64,000 bases of DNA. Origin: Metaruminococcus_A sp964607135. GTDB taxonomy: Bacteria > Bacillota > Clostridia > Oscillospirales > Ruminococcaceae. Below are positions 15,028 to 23,989 of this stretch, one piece after another. Both the position numbers and the translations under genes were made by a program. Every line of letters begins with the position of its first letter. Positions within the stretch are counted from its first letter, which is position 1. Under the pieces are notes generated by a model. It was not told the DNA's origin. It ran no database searches and saw only the letters and a program-made list of their open reading frames with translations. The stretch is taken from the NCBI GenBank assembly GCA_964607135.1, contig CAZSIV010000001.1, positions 1 through 64,000 of the forward strand. Reading direction: 5' to 3'.

Positions 15028-15859
15028 CTATCCGATTATCCGAATCCGACACGCGGAGGATGAATCCATCCTGTCGACCCACACCCACCCCGCCTGTGAG
15101 CTGGTCTTTGTCAAGCGCGGCGCCGTCCGGGTTCAGGTCAACCGGAAAAGCTATGAAGCGGGGGCGGGGAGCCTTGTCCTGATCGGCGCGCTGGAGCAGC
15201 ATGAATTAGAGATTATCGGCCGCCCTTACGAGCGCTATTTCTGCATCTTTCCCCCTCAGCTTCTCGAACAGCCCGGCCGCAGCCCCCTCCTCGCCGCCGC
15301 CTTTAAAAACCGCCCTCACCACTTTTCCCACTGCATCTCCCTGAGCCGCCCTGAGGAATCGGAACGGCTTCTTCGGATCATGGCGGAAGAGTTCCGCAGT
15401 GAAAAGCCGTTTTCGGAGGAACTGATCGCCAACCTGCTGGAACAGCTGCTGATCCTCGTTTATAGGGAACACGCCGAGCTGTTTTCCCTGCCGCAGACCG
15501 AACGGGCGGCAAAGGTATGGGAGGTTCAACGGCACCTGGAAACCCATTACGCCGAGCCTGTTTCGGTCGCGGAGCTCGCGGCGAGCCGGTTTATCAGCCC
15601 CGACTATCTGGGGCGGAGCTTCAAGGAGCTGACCGGATACACCCCAAAACAGTACCTGCTCGAATACCGCCTGCTCCACAGCCGCCAGCTTCTGCTGGAC
15701 GGCCTGCCGGTCGGGGCCGCCGCCTACCGATGCGGCTTCCGGGACGTGAACAACTTTATCCGCGCCTTTAAAAACCGATATGGCATCACCCCGAAGCATT
15801 TTCAAAAAATCGGGCAATCGCCTACTTCTAATCATACTGGATTCCAGTCTTATTTGTAA
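15020..15859 (+). CDS. AraC-family transcriptional regulator
   Basis: This 279-residue protein has an N-terminal cupin-like sensor domain (HTHPACELVFVKRGAVRVQV, then GSLVLIGALEQHELEI) and a C-terminal pair of AraC helix-turn-helix motifs (VAELAASRFISPDYLGRSFK and VGAAAYRCGFRDVNNFIRAF with RYGITPKHF). It should bind a small molecule, probably a sugar or aglycone, and activate the divergent redox operon and perhaps the downstream epimerase. It lacks its own ribosome binding site and depends on coupling to the leader ORF. Confidence 0.88.
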   Translation: MSDYPIIRIRHAEDESILSTHTHPACELVFVKRGAVRVQVNRKSYEAGAGSLVLIGALEQHELEIIGRPYERYFCIFPPQLLEQPGRSPLLAAAFKNRPHHFSHCISLSRPEESERLLRIMAEEFRSEKPFSEELIANLLEQLLILVYREHAELFSLPQTERAAKVWEVQRHLETHYAEPVSVAELAASRFISPDYLGRSFKELTGYTPKQYLLEYRLLHSRQLLLDGLPVGAAAYRCGFRDVNNFIRAFKNRYGITPKHFQKIGQSPTSNHTGFQSYL

Positions 15860-15926
15860 ACCATTTCCGCCTAAAAATATGTAAAATCCGACCATACACC
15901 ATCGTCAACCGAAGGAGGAGTTCTCT

Positions 15927-16868
15927 GTGAAACGCGCCGTCATTATTGGAGGAAAGGGAAAGGTAGGCACCTATCTGGTGCCCATGCTCTGTGAGGATGG
16001 ATTCGAGGTAATCAACGTCAGCCGGGGAAATTCGACCCCGTTCCTGCCCCACGGATGCTGGGACTTTGTCGAGCAGGTTTCGCTCGACCGGAGCGATCCC
16101 GAATTCCCGCAAAGGGTCGCCGCACTGAAGCCGGACGTCGTCGTCGATATGATCTGCTTTAAAGAAGCCGATCTGTCTGCACTGACCGGCGCATTGGATG
16201 GACAGGTGGAGCATTACCTCGCCTGCGGGAGCGTCTGGATCCACGGGCCGGTCTCGGTTGCCCCCTGCAAAGAGGATGACGACTTAAAGCCGTTCGGCGA
16301 ATACGGCATCGAAAAGCTGAAGATGGTGGAGACCCTGCGGCGGAAATACGCCCTCGCTCACTTCCCGGGCACCGCGGTTCACCCGGGGCATATCGTCGGG
16401 CCGGGCCATCTCCCGATCAACCCGCAGGGGAATAAAAACCCGAAGGTTTTTGAGGCGCTGATCCACGGCGACCCCGTCTGCCTGCCGAACTTCGGGATGG
16501 AGACCATCCACCATGTCCACGCCGCCGACGTCGCCGGGGTGTTCCGGGCCGCCATCAAAGCGGGCAGCGTCAGCTACGGCCAGCATTTCCACGCCGTTTC
16601 CAGCGGGGCGGTCACCCTGCGCGGCTATGCGGAGGCCGTTGCCTCCTGGTTCGGAAAGGAAGTGAAGCTTGTTTTTCAGCCCTTCGGGGAATGGGCCAAG
16701 GGAAGGGATGCGGACGACGTCGACAAAACCCGCGACCACGCTATGCGCTCCCCGAATTATTCCATGGATAAAGCGGCGCGGCTGCTCGGCTTTGCCCCGC
16801 ATTACACCAGCTTCGAAGCGGTTCGGGAGGCGCTCGACTGGATGATCCGCAGCGGCGTGGTGCGGTGA
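15927..16868 (+). CDS. NAD(P)-dependent epimerase/dehydratase-like protein
   Basis: This 313-residue extended short-chain dehydrogenase-like protein has the nucleotide-binding start VIIGGKGKVGTYLVPML, a central VVVDMICFKE segment and HVHAADVAGVFRAA late in the domain. The canonical YxxxK pair is present as YGIEKLK near residue 130. The ribosome binding site is GGAGGAG. It follows AraC by 67 bases on the same strand and precedes the esterase, so it belongs to the same catabolic island. It may epimerise or oxidise the released sugar; the substrate is not evident. Confidence 0.8.
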   Translation: MKRAVIIGGKGKVGTYLVPMLCEDGFEVINVSRGNSTPFLPHGCWDFVEQVSLDRSDPEFPQRVAALKPDVVVDMICFKEADLSALTGALDGQVEHYLACGSVWIHGPVSVAPCKEDDDLKPFGEYGIEKLKMVETLRRKYALAHFPGTAVHPGHIVGPGHLPINPQGNKNPKVFEALIHGDPVCLPNFGMETIHHVHAADVAGVFRAAIKAGSVSYGQHFHAVSSGAVTLRGYAEAVASWFGKEVKLVFQPFGEWAKGRDADDVDKTRDHAMRSPNYSMDKAARLLGFAPHYTSFEAVREALDWMIRSGVVR

Positions 16869-16916
16869 CAGACGTTTTCGCTAAAAACGGAAGGGATTTT
16901 TTATACCTTTTTACTC

Positions 16917-16946
16917 TTGGCTTTCCAAAGGACTGTGCGCTATAAT
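16917..16946 (+). promoter_or_regulatory. Promoter of the carboxylesterase gene
   Basis: TTGGCT (16917-16922), 18-base spacer, TATAAT (16941-16946), about 50 bases before the start codon. The esterase can thus be expressed apart from the epimerase. Confidence 0.65.
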
Positions 16947-16996
16947 AGAAGAGGAATCATTTTACAACATTACAACACAACAATGGAGGGAAAAAC

Positions 16997-18484
16997 ATGT
17001 CAGCATTGCGTGAAGTTCAGGTAGAATCCGGCCGGCTGCGGGGCGTCCCCGGCAACAACCGGATGTTCAGTGTCTTCAAAGGGATCCCTTACGCCGCCCC
17101 GCCGGTCGGAGACCTGCGCTGGAGAGCACCTCAGCCGGTTGAACCGTGGGAGGGCGTGCGGATGGCAGACCAGTACAGCGCCATCGAGATTCAGAAACGT
17201 TCCGGCGTGGATTTTTACACCAAAGAGTTTTACAACAACACCGAAGAGCAGAGCGAGGACTGCCTCTATCTCAACGTATGGACGCCGGCCGAATCGGCGG
17301 ATGAAAAGCTCCCCGTCATGATGTGGATCCACGGCGGCGGCCTTGTCTGCGGCTATGCCTCCGAGCCCGAGTTCGACGGCGAGGGCTTCTGCAAGCGAGG
17401 CGTCATCTTAGTCACCATCAACTACCGGATGCAGGTGCTCGGCCTGCTCGCCCATCCGGAGCTCACCGCTGAAAGCGAAACCGGCACCTCCGGCAACTAT
17501 CTGTTGCAGGATCAGATCGCCGCTCTCAAGTGGGTTTCCCGCAACATCGCCGCGTTTGGGGGCGATCCGGACAACATCACGGTCTTCGGCCAGTCCGCAG
17601 GCGCCGCCAGCACTCAGGCGATCGTGACCTCTCCTCTTACCAAAGGGTTGTTCAAACGCGCCATCATGCAGAGCGGCGGCGGGCTCTGGTCACTCGGGAG
17701 GGCCCGCGAGTTTTTGCCGCTGAAAGAGGCGGAGAAACAGGGCGTCGCCTTTATGAAAGGGTTGGGCTGCAATTCGATCGCGGAGATGCGTAAGCTCCCG
17801 GCGGAACAGATCCTCGACTACATGATGGCACAGAATATCCGCCCCGGCCTGATTGTCGACGACTATGTTCTGACCGGCGATCCTTCTAAGCTGATCCTGG
17901 AGGGCAAAAACCACGACGTCGATTACATACTCGGCTGCAATGGGGATGAGGGGCAGGCTTTCTTCGGCCCTGTGGAAACCGTCGATGCGTTGAGAAAAGC
18001 AGCAGAATTCAACTTTGGGGATAAAGCCGAAGAGCTTCTCAAGCTCGGCAATGTCAAGACGGATGCGGACGCCGCGGCTTTCTTCAAGACCTCTCATCAG
18101 TTGGTTTCCGCCGTCCACGGCTTTGCCGAGGCGCAGGAGGAAAACGGGAAGAAGGCGCCCTACCTTTACCGCTTTACCCGCCGTCTGCCGGGCGACGATC
18201 TCGGTTCCTTCCACTCGGCCGAGCTTTGGTTCGAGTTCGAGACCCTGAACCGCTGCTGGCGGCCCTTCACCGGGGTCGACTTTGACCTGGCGGTGGCAAT
18301 GGCCGACTATTACGCGAACTTTGCCAAAACCGGCAATCCGAACGGGAGCGGCCAGCCCGAATGGCGCCCCTACACCAAAGAGGATGCCGTTTACATGGAG
18401 CTGGGCGTAACGCGGGAGTTAAAACCGGCTGACGAGACCCCTTACCAGAAATTCCAGAAGGATTTCTTCATGGGGCGGCTGTAA
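16997..18484 (+). CDS. Type-B carboxylesterase
   Basis: This 495-residue alpha/beta hydrolase has the family start GxxxxFKGIPYAAPPVGDLRWR, the EDCLYLNVWTP box, oxyanion HGGG (MWIHGGGLVCG) and the nucleophile elbow FGQSAGAASTQ with the catalytic Ser near residue 200. The late His region (FHSAELWFEF) also fits. It hydrolyses carboxylic esters. There is no signal peptide, so it acts on imported substrates. Ribosome binding site GGAGGG. Next to the redox cluster it could remove an acyl group, for instance from acylated glycosides; that is inference. Confidence 0.88.
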   Translation: MSALREVQVESGRLRGVPGNNRMFSVFKGIPYAAPPVGDLRWRAPQPVEPWEGVRMADQYSAIEIQKRSGVDFYTKEFYNNTEEQSEDCLYLNVWTPAESADEKLPVMMWIHGGGLVCGYASEPEFDGEGFCKRGVILVTINYRMQVLGLLAHPELTAESETGTSGNYLLQDQIAALKWVSRNIAAFGGDPDNITVFGQSAGAASTQAIVTSPLTKGLFKRAIMQSGGGLWSLGRAREFLPLKEAEKQGVAFMKGLGCNSIAEMRKLPAEQILDYMMAQNIRPGLIVDDYVLTGDPSKLILEGKNHDVDYILGCNGDEGQAFFGPVETVDALRKAAEFNFGDKAEELLKLGNVKTDADAAAFFKTSHQLVSAVHGFAEAQEENGKKAPYLYRFTRRLPGDDLGSFHSAELWFEFETLNRCWRPFTGVDFDLAVAMADYYANFAKTGNPNGSGQPEWRPYTKEDAVYMELGVTRELKPADETPYQKFQKDFFMGRL

Positions 18485-18564
18485 ACACGCCGAGTGAAAA
18501 CAACACCCGCTCATCCCTTTCGCTACAGAAGGCAAGGGCGAACAATTTCGAATAAAACCAGACG

Positions 18565-18604
18565 GGGCCTGCGGCGCAGATAAACGCCGCAGGCCCTTCT
18601 TTTA
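18565..18604 (+). terminator. Terminator after the carboxylesterase
   Basis: A perfect 12-bp stem, GGGCCTGCGGCG/CGCCGCAGGCCC, is followed by TTCTTTT. Confidence 0.9.
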
Positions 18605-18621
18605 ATCCCCGAAGGTATGAT

Positions 18622-19785
18622 TCAACTGTCCTCCAACATGATTTCCTTGATCGAAATCCGCTTCATCCTCTCGCTGTAGCAGCGGATCACCAGCTCATAT
18701 GCCGCGATAAAGCAGGCGAGAGAGACGAGCATCACCGGAAGGTCGAACCCATATTCCGGAACGCCTTCCACATCCTTGAAGACAATCGAAACCATCATCT
18801 TCAGCAAGCCGTATTGGTAGGCCGTGCCGACCGCAAAGCCGATATATCCCAGCGGGCGGTACCCGCCGAGGATCGCCTTGCAGCATTCCTTTTTGGAGTA
18901 GCCGAACGCCTGCATGAGGGCGATGGTCTTGGTGTTTCCTTTAACTGCTGTCGTGATCGCCATAAACAGGGTGGTAAAGGCAAGCGTCAGGCCGATCAGC
19001 GCAACCATCACCCCCATCATCGGGCTGGCCAGGTCATTCATGCTCCAGGACATCTGGGTCATTGCGGAAAAGCAGAACGACGCAAAAAGGATGAAGAAAA
19101 CGAGGATCTTTCTGGATGCCAGGGTCTGGTTTTTTAACTCCTTTAAAAAGGGCTGTTCCGGTTCTGCTTTCTTTTTATGTTTCCGGACTTTCACTTTGCT
19201 CTGCCAGCTGTCCTTTAAAAGCCGGAGCACCGGCATCTTCAGCCGGAAGCAGGCGTAAAGGACGGAGAGAAGGGCGAAAAGGCCCGCCGGCAGCACCGCC
19301 AGCAGCAAAATCAGTGAGGGATGGAAGTGAAGGAGAACCTCGGGCAGAAGATGATCTTCATTCTGCATCTGGTAGAAAGCCGGCATCAAAGCTGCCGCCC
19401 CGCCAAAGCCGACGGAAGCGCCGATCAGGACGCTGACGCCGAACACCCAAAATCCCGATGCAATCTTCAGGTTGGAGTAGCCCATCGCCTTTAAAATTCC
19501 GAGCTCTTTTTTATGACTGTCGATGTAGTGCTTGATGTAGAACAGCAGCATCACCACCGATGTTGCGAGCATACAGCCCCCGCTGACCAGGATGACCACC
19601 CACGAATTGGAGACCATTGCATCATAGACCGCCGTTTGCTCCGGCGTGATCTCGCCCTTGATGGCTGCAAGATCCAGGTTGTAGTTCAGAAACAGGGCGC
19701 AGACCAGAACCATGCAGCAGCTGATAATCGAGACGCCGATCAATTTGGCGGCGCTCTTTATTCCGATCACCATCCCTCTCACCAC
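18622..19785 (-). CDS. ABC transporter permease, FtsX/MacB type
   Basis: This 387-residue membrane protein has about eight transmembrane segments and two FtsX-like halves. Each has the conserved cytoplasmic piece before a helix: KKELGILKAMGYSNLKI near residue 90 and TKTIALMQAFGYSKKECCK near 280. It should pair with the ATPase encoded just upstream to extract or export a drug, peptide or lipid. Either GTG 19785 or ATG 19773 could be the start; the gene overlaps the ATPase stop. Regulation by the adjacent TetR gene is likely. Confidence 0.83.
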   Translation of the reverse strand: MVRGMVIGIKSAAKLIGVSIISCCMVLVCALFLNYNLDLAAIKGEITPEQTAVYDAMVSNSWVVILVSGGCMLATSVVMLLFYIKHYIDSHKKELGILKAMGYSNLKIASGFWVFGVSVLIGASVGFGGAAALMPAFYQMQNEDHLLPEVLLHFHPSLILLLAVLPAGLFALLSVLYACFRLKMPVLRLLKDSWQSKVKVRKHKKKAEPEQPFLKELKNQTLASRKILVFFILFASFCFSAMTQMSWSMNDLASPMMGVMVALIGLTLAFTTLFMAITTAVKGNTKTIALMQAFGYSKKECCKAILGGYRPLGYIGFAVGTAYQYGLLKMMVSIVFKDVEGVPEYGFDLPVMLVSLACFIAAYELVIRCYSERMKRISIKEIMLEDS

Positions 19786-20471
19786 CCGATCTCATAGGCG
19801 GTTTTCACCGCCGCATTGGTATGGATTTCGGACAGTGTCCCGCTGTTCATCCGGATCACGGTGTCCGCCATCTCCGCGATATTCTGGTTGTGAGTGACCA
19901 TCACCATTGTAAAGCCGTATTCCTTTTGCAGTTTGCAGATATAGTCCAGAACCTGCCGCCCGGTTTGTTCGTCCAGAGCGCCTGTGGGTTCGTCCAGGAA
20001 AAGCACCTTCGGCCTTTTGGCCAGGGCCCGCGCCACAGAAACTCTCTGCTGTTCGCCGCCCGAGAGCTCGCTCGGATATTTTTGCAGCTTTTCGCCGAGC
20101 CCCACCGCCTCGATGACTGTCCGGTAATCTTTGTTTCCCGCCAGATCCGCCCCCATTTTTACATTTTTGTCAACCGTCATATGGGGCAGAAGATAATACT
20201 GCTGGAAGATAAACCCGACCGTTTCCTTCCGAAATTCGGTCAGCGCCTGGTCGGAAAGCCGGGTGATCTCTTTTCCGTCGCAGAGCACCACGCCGCTGTC
20301 CGGGCGTTCGAGTCCCGACATAAGATGCAGAAGGGTGGATTTCCCCGAGCCGGAGGCCCCTAAAATCACCGTAAAACTGCCCGTACGGATTTCGAACGAA
20401 ACACCTTTCAGCGCCAGGACGCCGCTTTCCCCCTTTCCATAAGATTTTGTAAGCTCTTTTACCTCGATCAT
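19779..20471 (-). CDS. ABC transporter ATP-binding protein, MacB/LolD type
   Basis: About 230 residues with Walker A GASGSGKST, the Q-loop region FIFQQYYLLPHMTV, signature LSGGEQQRVSVARAL, Walker B VLFLDEPTGALD and switch His (VMVTHNQ). The layout, including the LP-rich Q-loop and EPTGALD, is typical of ATPases serving FtsX-like permeases. ATG 20471 (MIEVKELTKSYG) is chosen because it matches the family start and overlaps the TetR stop; upstream codons to 20501 have no signal. Confidence 0.9.
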   Translation of the reverse strand: MIEVKELTKSYGKGESGVLALKGVSFEIRTGSFTVILGASGSGKSTLLHLMSGLERPDSGVVLCDGKEITRLSDQALTEFRKETVGFIFQQYYLLPHMTVDKNVKMGADLAGNKDYRTVIEAVGLGEKLQKYPSELSGGEQQRVSVARALAKRPKVLFLDEPTGALDEQTGRQVLDYICKLQKEYGFTMVMVTHNQNIAEMADTVIRMNSGTLSEIHTNAAVKTAYEIGW

Positions 20472-20472
20472 C

Positions 20473-21096
20473 TTATTGACCGCCCCTTTCATCCACTGCA
20501 TCCGAACCGCCCATTTCCTTTGAAGAACCCTCTGCTTTGTACATCCACAAAAGGCTTTTGAACACCTCTGTCATCATTTCGCTGATTTCTTCCTCCGTAA
20601 ACCGGCACATCTTTGTGGCGCAGAGGGATGCGATGCCGTGGGTGTAGATCCACAAATGGCGGTAAAGCTTCTTTGAAACCGGTTCGCTCAGGCCGTAACC
20701 TTCCCGGACAGAACGCAGGATCAGATCATAGCTGTCGTCGATCAGCGGCAGCACCCCCGACAGGCTGGGGACATCCTCCTGCTCCGCCATAAAGAGAAGC
20801 TGGAACAGCTTCGGCTCTTCAGACGAGAACAGGATATACTGCGTCCCGACCCCTTTGAAGGCAGGCGTTTGAGCAAGCCCTCCTGCGATATACCCGGCGT
20901 AGAGCTCCTTTGCGGCGGCGATCACCGCATCCCGGATTTCCTCCATGCTGCGGAAGACGGTAAAGACCGGCCGGGCGGAGCTGCAGAGCTTTGTGCCCAG
21001 GCTGCGGGCCGTCAGGGCGGAGATTCCATCCTTTTTGACGATCTCAAGAGCCGCTTCCACGATCTCCGCTCTGGTAAATTTTGCTTTCGGCGGCAT
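20473..21096 (-). CDS. TetR/AcrR-family regulator
   Basis: This 207-residue protein has an N-terminal TetR helix-turn-helix (FTRAEIVEAALEIVKKDGISA, then a variant recognition segment) and a helical ligand-binding C-terminal domain (TetR C-terminal WHG-like). It heads the operon with the ABC exporter and probably represses it until a toxic ligand binds. A 20-bp palindrome overlapping its 5' leader is the obvious operator. Confidence 0.85.
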   Translation of the reverse strand: MPPKAKFTRAEIVEAALEIVKKDGISALTARSLGTKLCSSARPVFTVFRSMEEIRDAVIAAAKELYAGYIAGGLAQTPAFKGVGTQYILFSSEEPKLFQLLFMAEQEDVPSLSGVLPLIDDSYDLILRSVREGYGLSEPVSKKLYRHLWIYTHGIASLCATKMCRFTEEEISEMMTEVFKSLLWMYKAEGSSKEMGGSDAVDERGGQ

Positions 21097-21110
21097 AAGC
21101 CTCTCCTTTA

Positions 21111-21171
21111 TTTAAAACGGCTGTTTTAAAACATTTGATTTAATTATAAGCAGCTTTTTATTTTTTGTCAA
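21111..21171 (-). promoter_or_regulatory. Consensus promoter and palindromic operator of the TetR-ABC operon
   Basis: Minus strand: TTGACA (21166-21171), 17-base spacer, TATAAT (21143-21148). The palindrome TTTAAAACGGCTGTTTTAAA (21111-21130) lies just after the expected transcription start, where a bound TetR dimer would block the polymerase. Confidence 0.8.
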
Positions 21172-21452
21172 TTTATTTTTCGATTGATTTAGATGCAAAT
21201 TCCATCCTTCCGATGAAGGATGGAATTTAACGTATGGATTATTATTGCCCACGACCAAACCGGGCGGTCGCAGCCGAGCGTCCCCGGCGGGACAAACGCG
21301 ATCCGCATGCAGTGCAGACCTAACAGGTCCGTAACCCACGAGATGCATTTATTTTTTACGCGCCTGCCTCGCAGGATTAAAGCAAAGGGCGGAAAAGCCT
21401 TGGTGTGCGAACCGTTCAGCCGAGGCGCCTTTCACGAAGCGCCTCCGCCGAA
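21172..21452. repeat. Gene-free region with dispersed GC-rich repeat modules
   Basis: No gene seen. The region carries the 10-mer CCTGCGAGGC inverted at 21366-21375, and GGGACAAACGCGATCCG at about 21289, the reverse complement of a block seen at 63324. A decayed form of the GTCA hairpin lies at 21246-21268. Confidence 0.5.
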
Positions 21453-21956
21453 TTACCTGCGGCGGTTCGCCGCACCGTCCTGCAAAACCGCATCTGTCTT
21501 TGTCGCCTGAGGGCACGGCCTTCCTTTTACCAAAAAAGCCACTTTCAATAGTAGCGGCAAAACAACCGCAAACGACAGAGCCGCCAAATAGGAAGCTCCC
21601 GTGCCGAATAAAAAAGATATTCCGTAAAAAGGGGGAATTGCGGCTACAACCAGGCCGGTAAAATAGGCCGTGACCACACTCGCTCCACCTAAATGGGCCA
21701 GCCACATCACCACTACTGATAGAATAGAAACTGCGGATAGGGCAAGCAGCGTCCACTGAGCCGCCTTTACCCGTTTTAGGCAAACGATCAACAGAAGATC
21801 AGCAGCCAAAAAGAGGATTGTCAGGACAAGCCCTATCAAATCGGATGGGCGTGAGTGGTAAAAAAGGGGGAACTGGTACAGAAAGCTGCTGAGATAACAG
21901 ATCACATTGAAAACGACAACGCCCACTCTTACCGCTAAAACCTTTCTGTCTTTCAT
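21453..21956 (-). CDS. Hypothetical membrane protein, about 5 transmembrane helices
   Basis: About 167 residues from ATG 21956, preceded by GGGAGGG. It contains some five hydrophobic helices (for example VGVVVFNVICYLSSFLY, LIGLVLTILFLAADLLLIV and SILSVVVMWLAHLGGA), a basic C-terminus and no known motif. The last 20 residues are encoded by repeat-like DNA, so the natural end may have been altered. It stands alone between the repeat region and the trpB2 terminator. Function unknown. Confidence 0.6.
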   Translation of the reverse strand: MKDRKVLAVRVGVVVFNVICYLSSFLYQFPLFYHSRPSDLIGLVLTILFLAADLLLIVCLKRVKAAQWTLLALSAVSILSVVVMWLAHLGGASVVTAYFTGLVVAAIPPFYGISFLFGTGASYLAALSFAVVLPLLLKVAFLVKGRPCPQATKTDAVLQDGAANRRR

Positions 21957-22072
21957 GATTCCCTCCCAAATTGGAAGTCTAAACATTTGAAAAACATCGG
22001 AATCTTCTCCAATCTAATCCAACGTTAAATATTTGTAAAGCTATGCAAATTTGATTTTTACACTCTAAAAGA

Positions 22073-22104
22073 AAAAAGCGGCTGATCTCAGCCGCTTTTT
22101 ATCG
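22073..22104 (-). terminator. Terminator of trpB2
   Basis: The stem GCGGCTGA/TCAGCCGC (2-base loop) is flanked by A-run and T-run. On the minus strand it lies just after the trpB2 stop. Confidence 0.85.
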
Positions 22105-22110
22105 CTGTCC

Positions 22111-23481
22111 TTACCGGCCGGGAACCTGCGGCAGGCTGTCAAAGCCCTTCTGCAAGTCCTCGTCCGACGGGATATAATCGTTCATCTTCCCCTCCAGGAA
22201 GGCGGTATAGGCGGTCATGTCGAAATAACCGGTCCCGGTCAGGCCGAAGAGAATCGTTTTCTCCTCCCCGGTTTCGCGGCACTTGATCGCCTCGTCCATC
22301 GCGGTGCGGATGGCGTGGGCCGACTCCGGCGCAGGCAGGATCGTCTCATGCTTCGCAAAGAAGGTCGCCGCTTCGAACACCTTGGTCTGCTCCACCGAAA
22401 CGGCGGTCATATAGCCGTCGTGGTAAAGCTTGGAGAGGATCGGGGACATCCCGTGATACCGCAGGCCGCCCGCATGGTTCGGGGACGGGATGAACCCGCT
22501 CCCCAGCGTGTACATCTTGGCCATCGGGGTGATCTTCCCGGTATCGCAGAAGTCGTAGGCGTATTTTCCGCGGGTAAAGGAGGGGCAGGAAGCCGGCTCC
22601 ACCGCGATAATCTCGGGGCTTGCCTTGCCGGTGAGCTTATCCTGCATAAAGGGGGCGATCAGTCCCCCGAGGTTGGAGCCGCCACCCGCGCAGCCGATCA
22701 CGAGGTCTGGGTACTCTCCCAAAATCTCCATCGCCTTCTTTGCCTCCAGGCCGATGATCGACTGGTGGAGGAGAACCTGGTTGAGAACCGAGCCGAGGAC
22801 ATAACGGCATCCTTCGGTGGAGACGGCTTTTTCCACCGCCTCTGAGATCGCACAGCCCAAACTGCCGCCGGTGTTCGGATCATTTGCCAAAATCTGGCGG
22901 CCGACGTTGGTGGTATTGCTGGGGCTCGCAATCACGTTTGCGTCAAAGGTCTGCATCACGGCCTTGCGGAAGGGCTTCTGCTCATATGACACCTTTACCA
23001 TAAAGACCGTCAGGTCGAGGCCGAAATAGGAACAGGCCTCCGAGAGGGCGGTTCCCCACTGGCCCGCTCCCGTTTCGGTTGTCAGGCTGGTCAGGCCCTG
23101 ATCCTTTGCGTAATAAGCCTGCGCGATCGCAGAATTCAGTTTATGGCTCCCCGAGGTGTTGTTCCCCTCGAACTTATAATAGATCTTCGCCGGGGTGCCG
23201 AGCGCCTTTTCCAGGTTATAAGCCCGGCAAAGAGGAGACGGCCGGTAAATTTTATACATCTCCTGAATTTCTTCCGGGATGTCGACATAGCGGGTTTCGG
23301 CGTCCATCTCCTGATGGGCCAGCTTTTTGCAGAACACCGGATAGAGATCTTCCTCGGTCGCGGGCTGCATCGTCGCGGGATTGATGATCGGGTCGGGCTG
23401 TTCCTTCATATCAGCCCGAAGGTTATACCATTGTTTAGGCATCTGCTCCTCGGTCAAATAAAGTCTGTGCGGAACTTTCAT
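22111..23481 (-). CDS. trpB2: Tryptophan synthase beta-like protein (TrpB2 type)
   Basis: About 456 residues of a PLP enzyme. The longer TrpB2 form is shown by the N-terminal extension and the RPSPLCRAYNLEKAL block; the PLP Lys is in GNNTSGSHKLNSA (K114), and GCAGGGSNLGG binds the phosphate. It condenses indole with serine to give tryptophan, possibly using free indole, since no trpA lies nearby. ATG 23481 with GAAAGGTG upstream is the family start; the open frame to 23709 crosses the T-box and is not coding. Regulation is by the tryptophan T-box leader, as a single-gene unit. Confidence 0.9.
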   Translation of the reverse strand: MKVPHRLYLTEEQMPKQWYNLRADMKEQPDPIINPATMQPATEEDLYPVFCKKLAHQEMDAETRYVDIPEEIQEMYKIYRPSPLCRAYNLEKALGTPAKIYYKFEGNNTSGSHKLNSAIAQAYYAKDQGLTSLTTETGAGQWGTALSEACSYFGLDLTVFMVKVSYEQKPFRKAVMQTFDANVIASPSNTTNVGRQILANDPNTGGSLGCAISEAVEKAVSTEGCRYVLGSVLNQVLLHQSIIGLEAKKAMEILGEYPDLVIGCAGGGSNLGGLIAPFMQDKLTGKASPEIIAVEPASCPSFTRGKYAYDFCDTGKITPMAKMYTLGSGFIPSPNHAGGLRYHGMSPILSKLYHDGYMTAVSVEQTKVFEAATFFAKHETILPAPESAHAIRTAMDEAIKCRETGEEKTILFGLTGTGYFDMTAYTAFLEGKMNDYIPSDEDLQKGFDSLPQVPGR

Positions 23482-23563
23482 TTTGTTCACCTTTCCTCTT
23501 TTTCTGCAAGAGGCCTTTCCGTAAAATCCGCCTGCCGGCGTTAAAAGATTTAGGGACAAAAGC

Positions 23564-23825
23564 AATAAAAAAAGCCTTCGTCTCAGTTCAAACTGGGACA
23601 AAAGCTTCACACTTCTGCGGTACCACCCTAATTGACACAAACGTGCCCACTCACTCCATACACAACCATGTATGCTTCCTTGATAACGGGCGAAGTTCCC
23701 GTCAGACACTACTGAGCCTTACAGCCGTTCGTCCTGCCCTCATAAGTCCATTCAGCTAAAAAGTTACTACCGCTTTTCCACCCTCGGCGGCTCTCTGAAA
23801 GCACGTTTTAAAGCTTACTCTTCTT
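23564..23825 (-). ncRNA. T-box leader, tryptophan specificity (UGG)
   Basis: On the minus strand the T-box sequence AGGGTGGTACCGC (23615-23629 region) is followed by a hairpin (CCCAGTT/AACTGAG) and TTTTTTT at 23566-23573, the classic antiterminator/terminator pair. In stem I the specifier stretch GAATGGA contains TGG at 23748-23750, a Trp codon followed by a purine. Uncharged tRNA-Trp would bind here and switch trpB2 on. Confidence 0.88.
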
Positions 23826-23847
23826 AATCAACGGTTTTTCTGCTATT

Positions 23848-23876
23848 ATTATAGCCGCCGTTTTCCAAAATGTCAA
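23848..23876 (-). promoter_or_regulatory. Consensus sigma-A promoter of the T-box-trpB2 unit
   Basis: Minus strand: TTGACA (23871-23876), 17-base spacer, TATAAT (23848-23853), about 20 bases before the T-box. Confidence 0.88.
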
Positions 23877-23989
23877 TCGAAATTTTCGTAAAATTAAAAA
23901 ACTTTTCTGTCCACCGGCAAACAGATGTCGTGCGGTGCTGTTTTATCCTTGTTTTCGAGCCATCCTTCCTTGAAAAATAACCGGCGGCA

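Noticed and set aside
22111..23709. N-terminal extension of TrpB2 up to 23709
   Set aside because: Those codons overlap the T-box and its terminator; the family start is ATG 23481.
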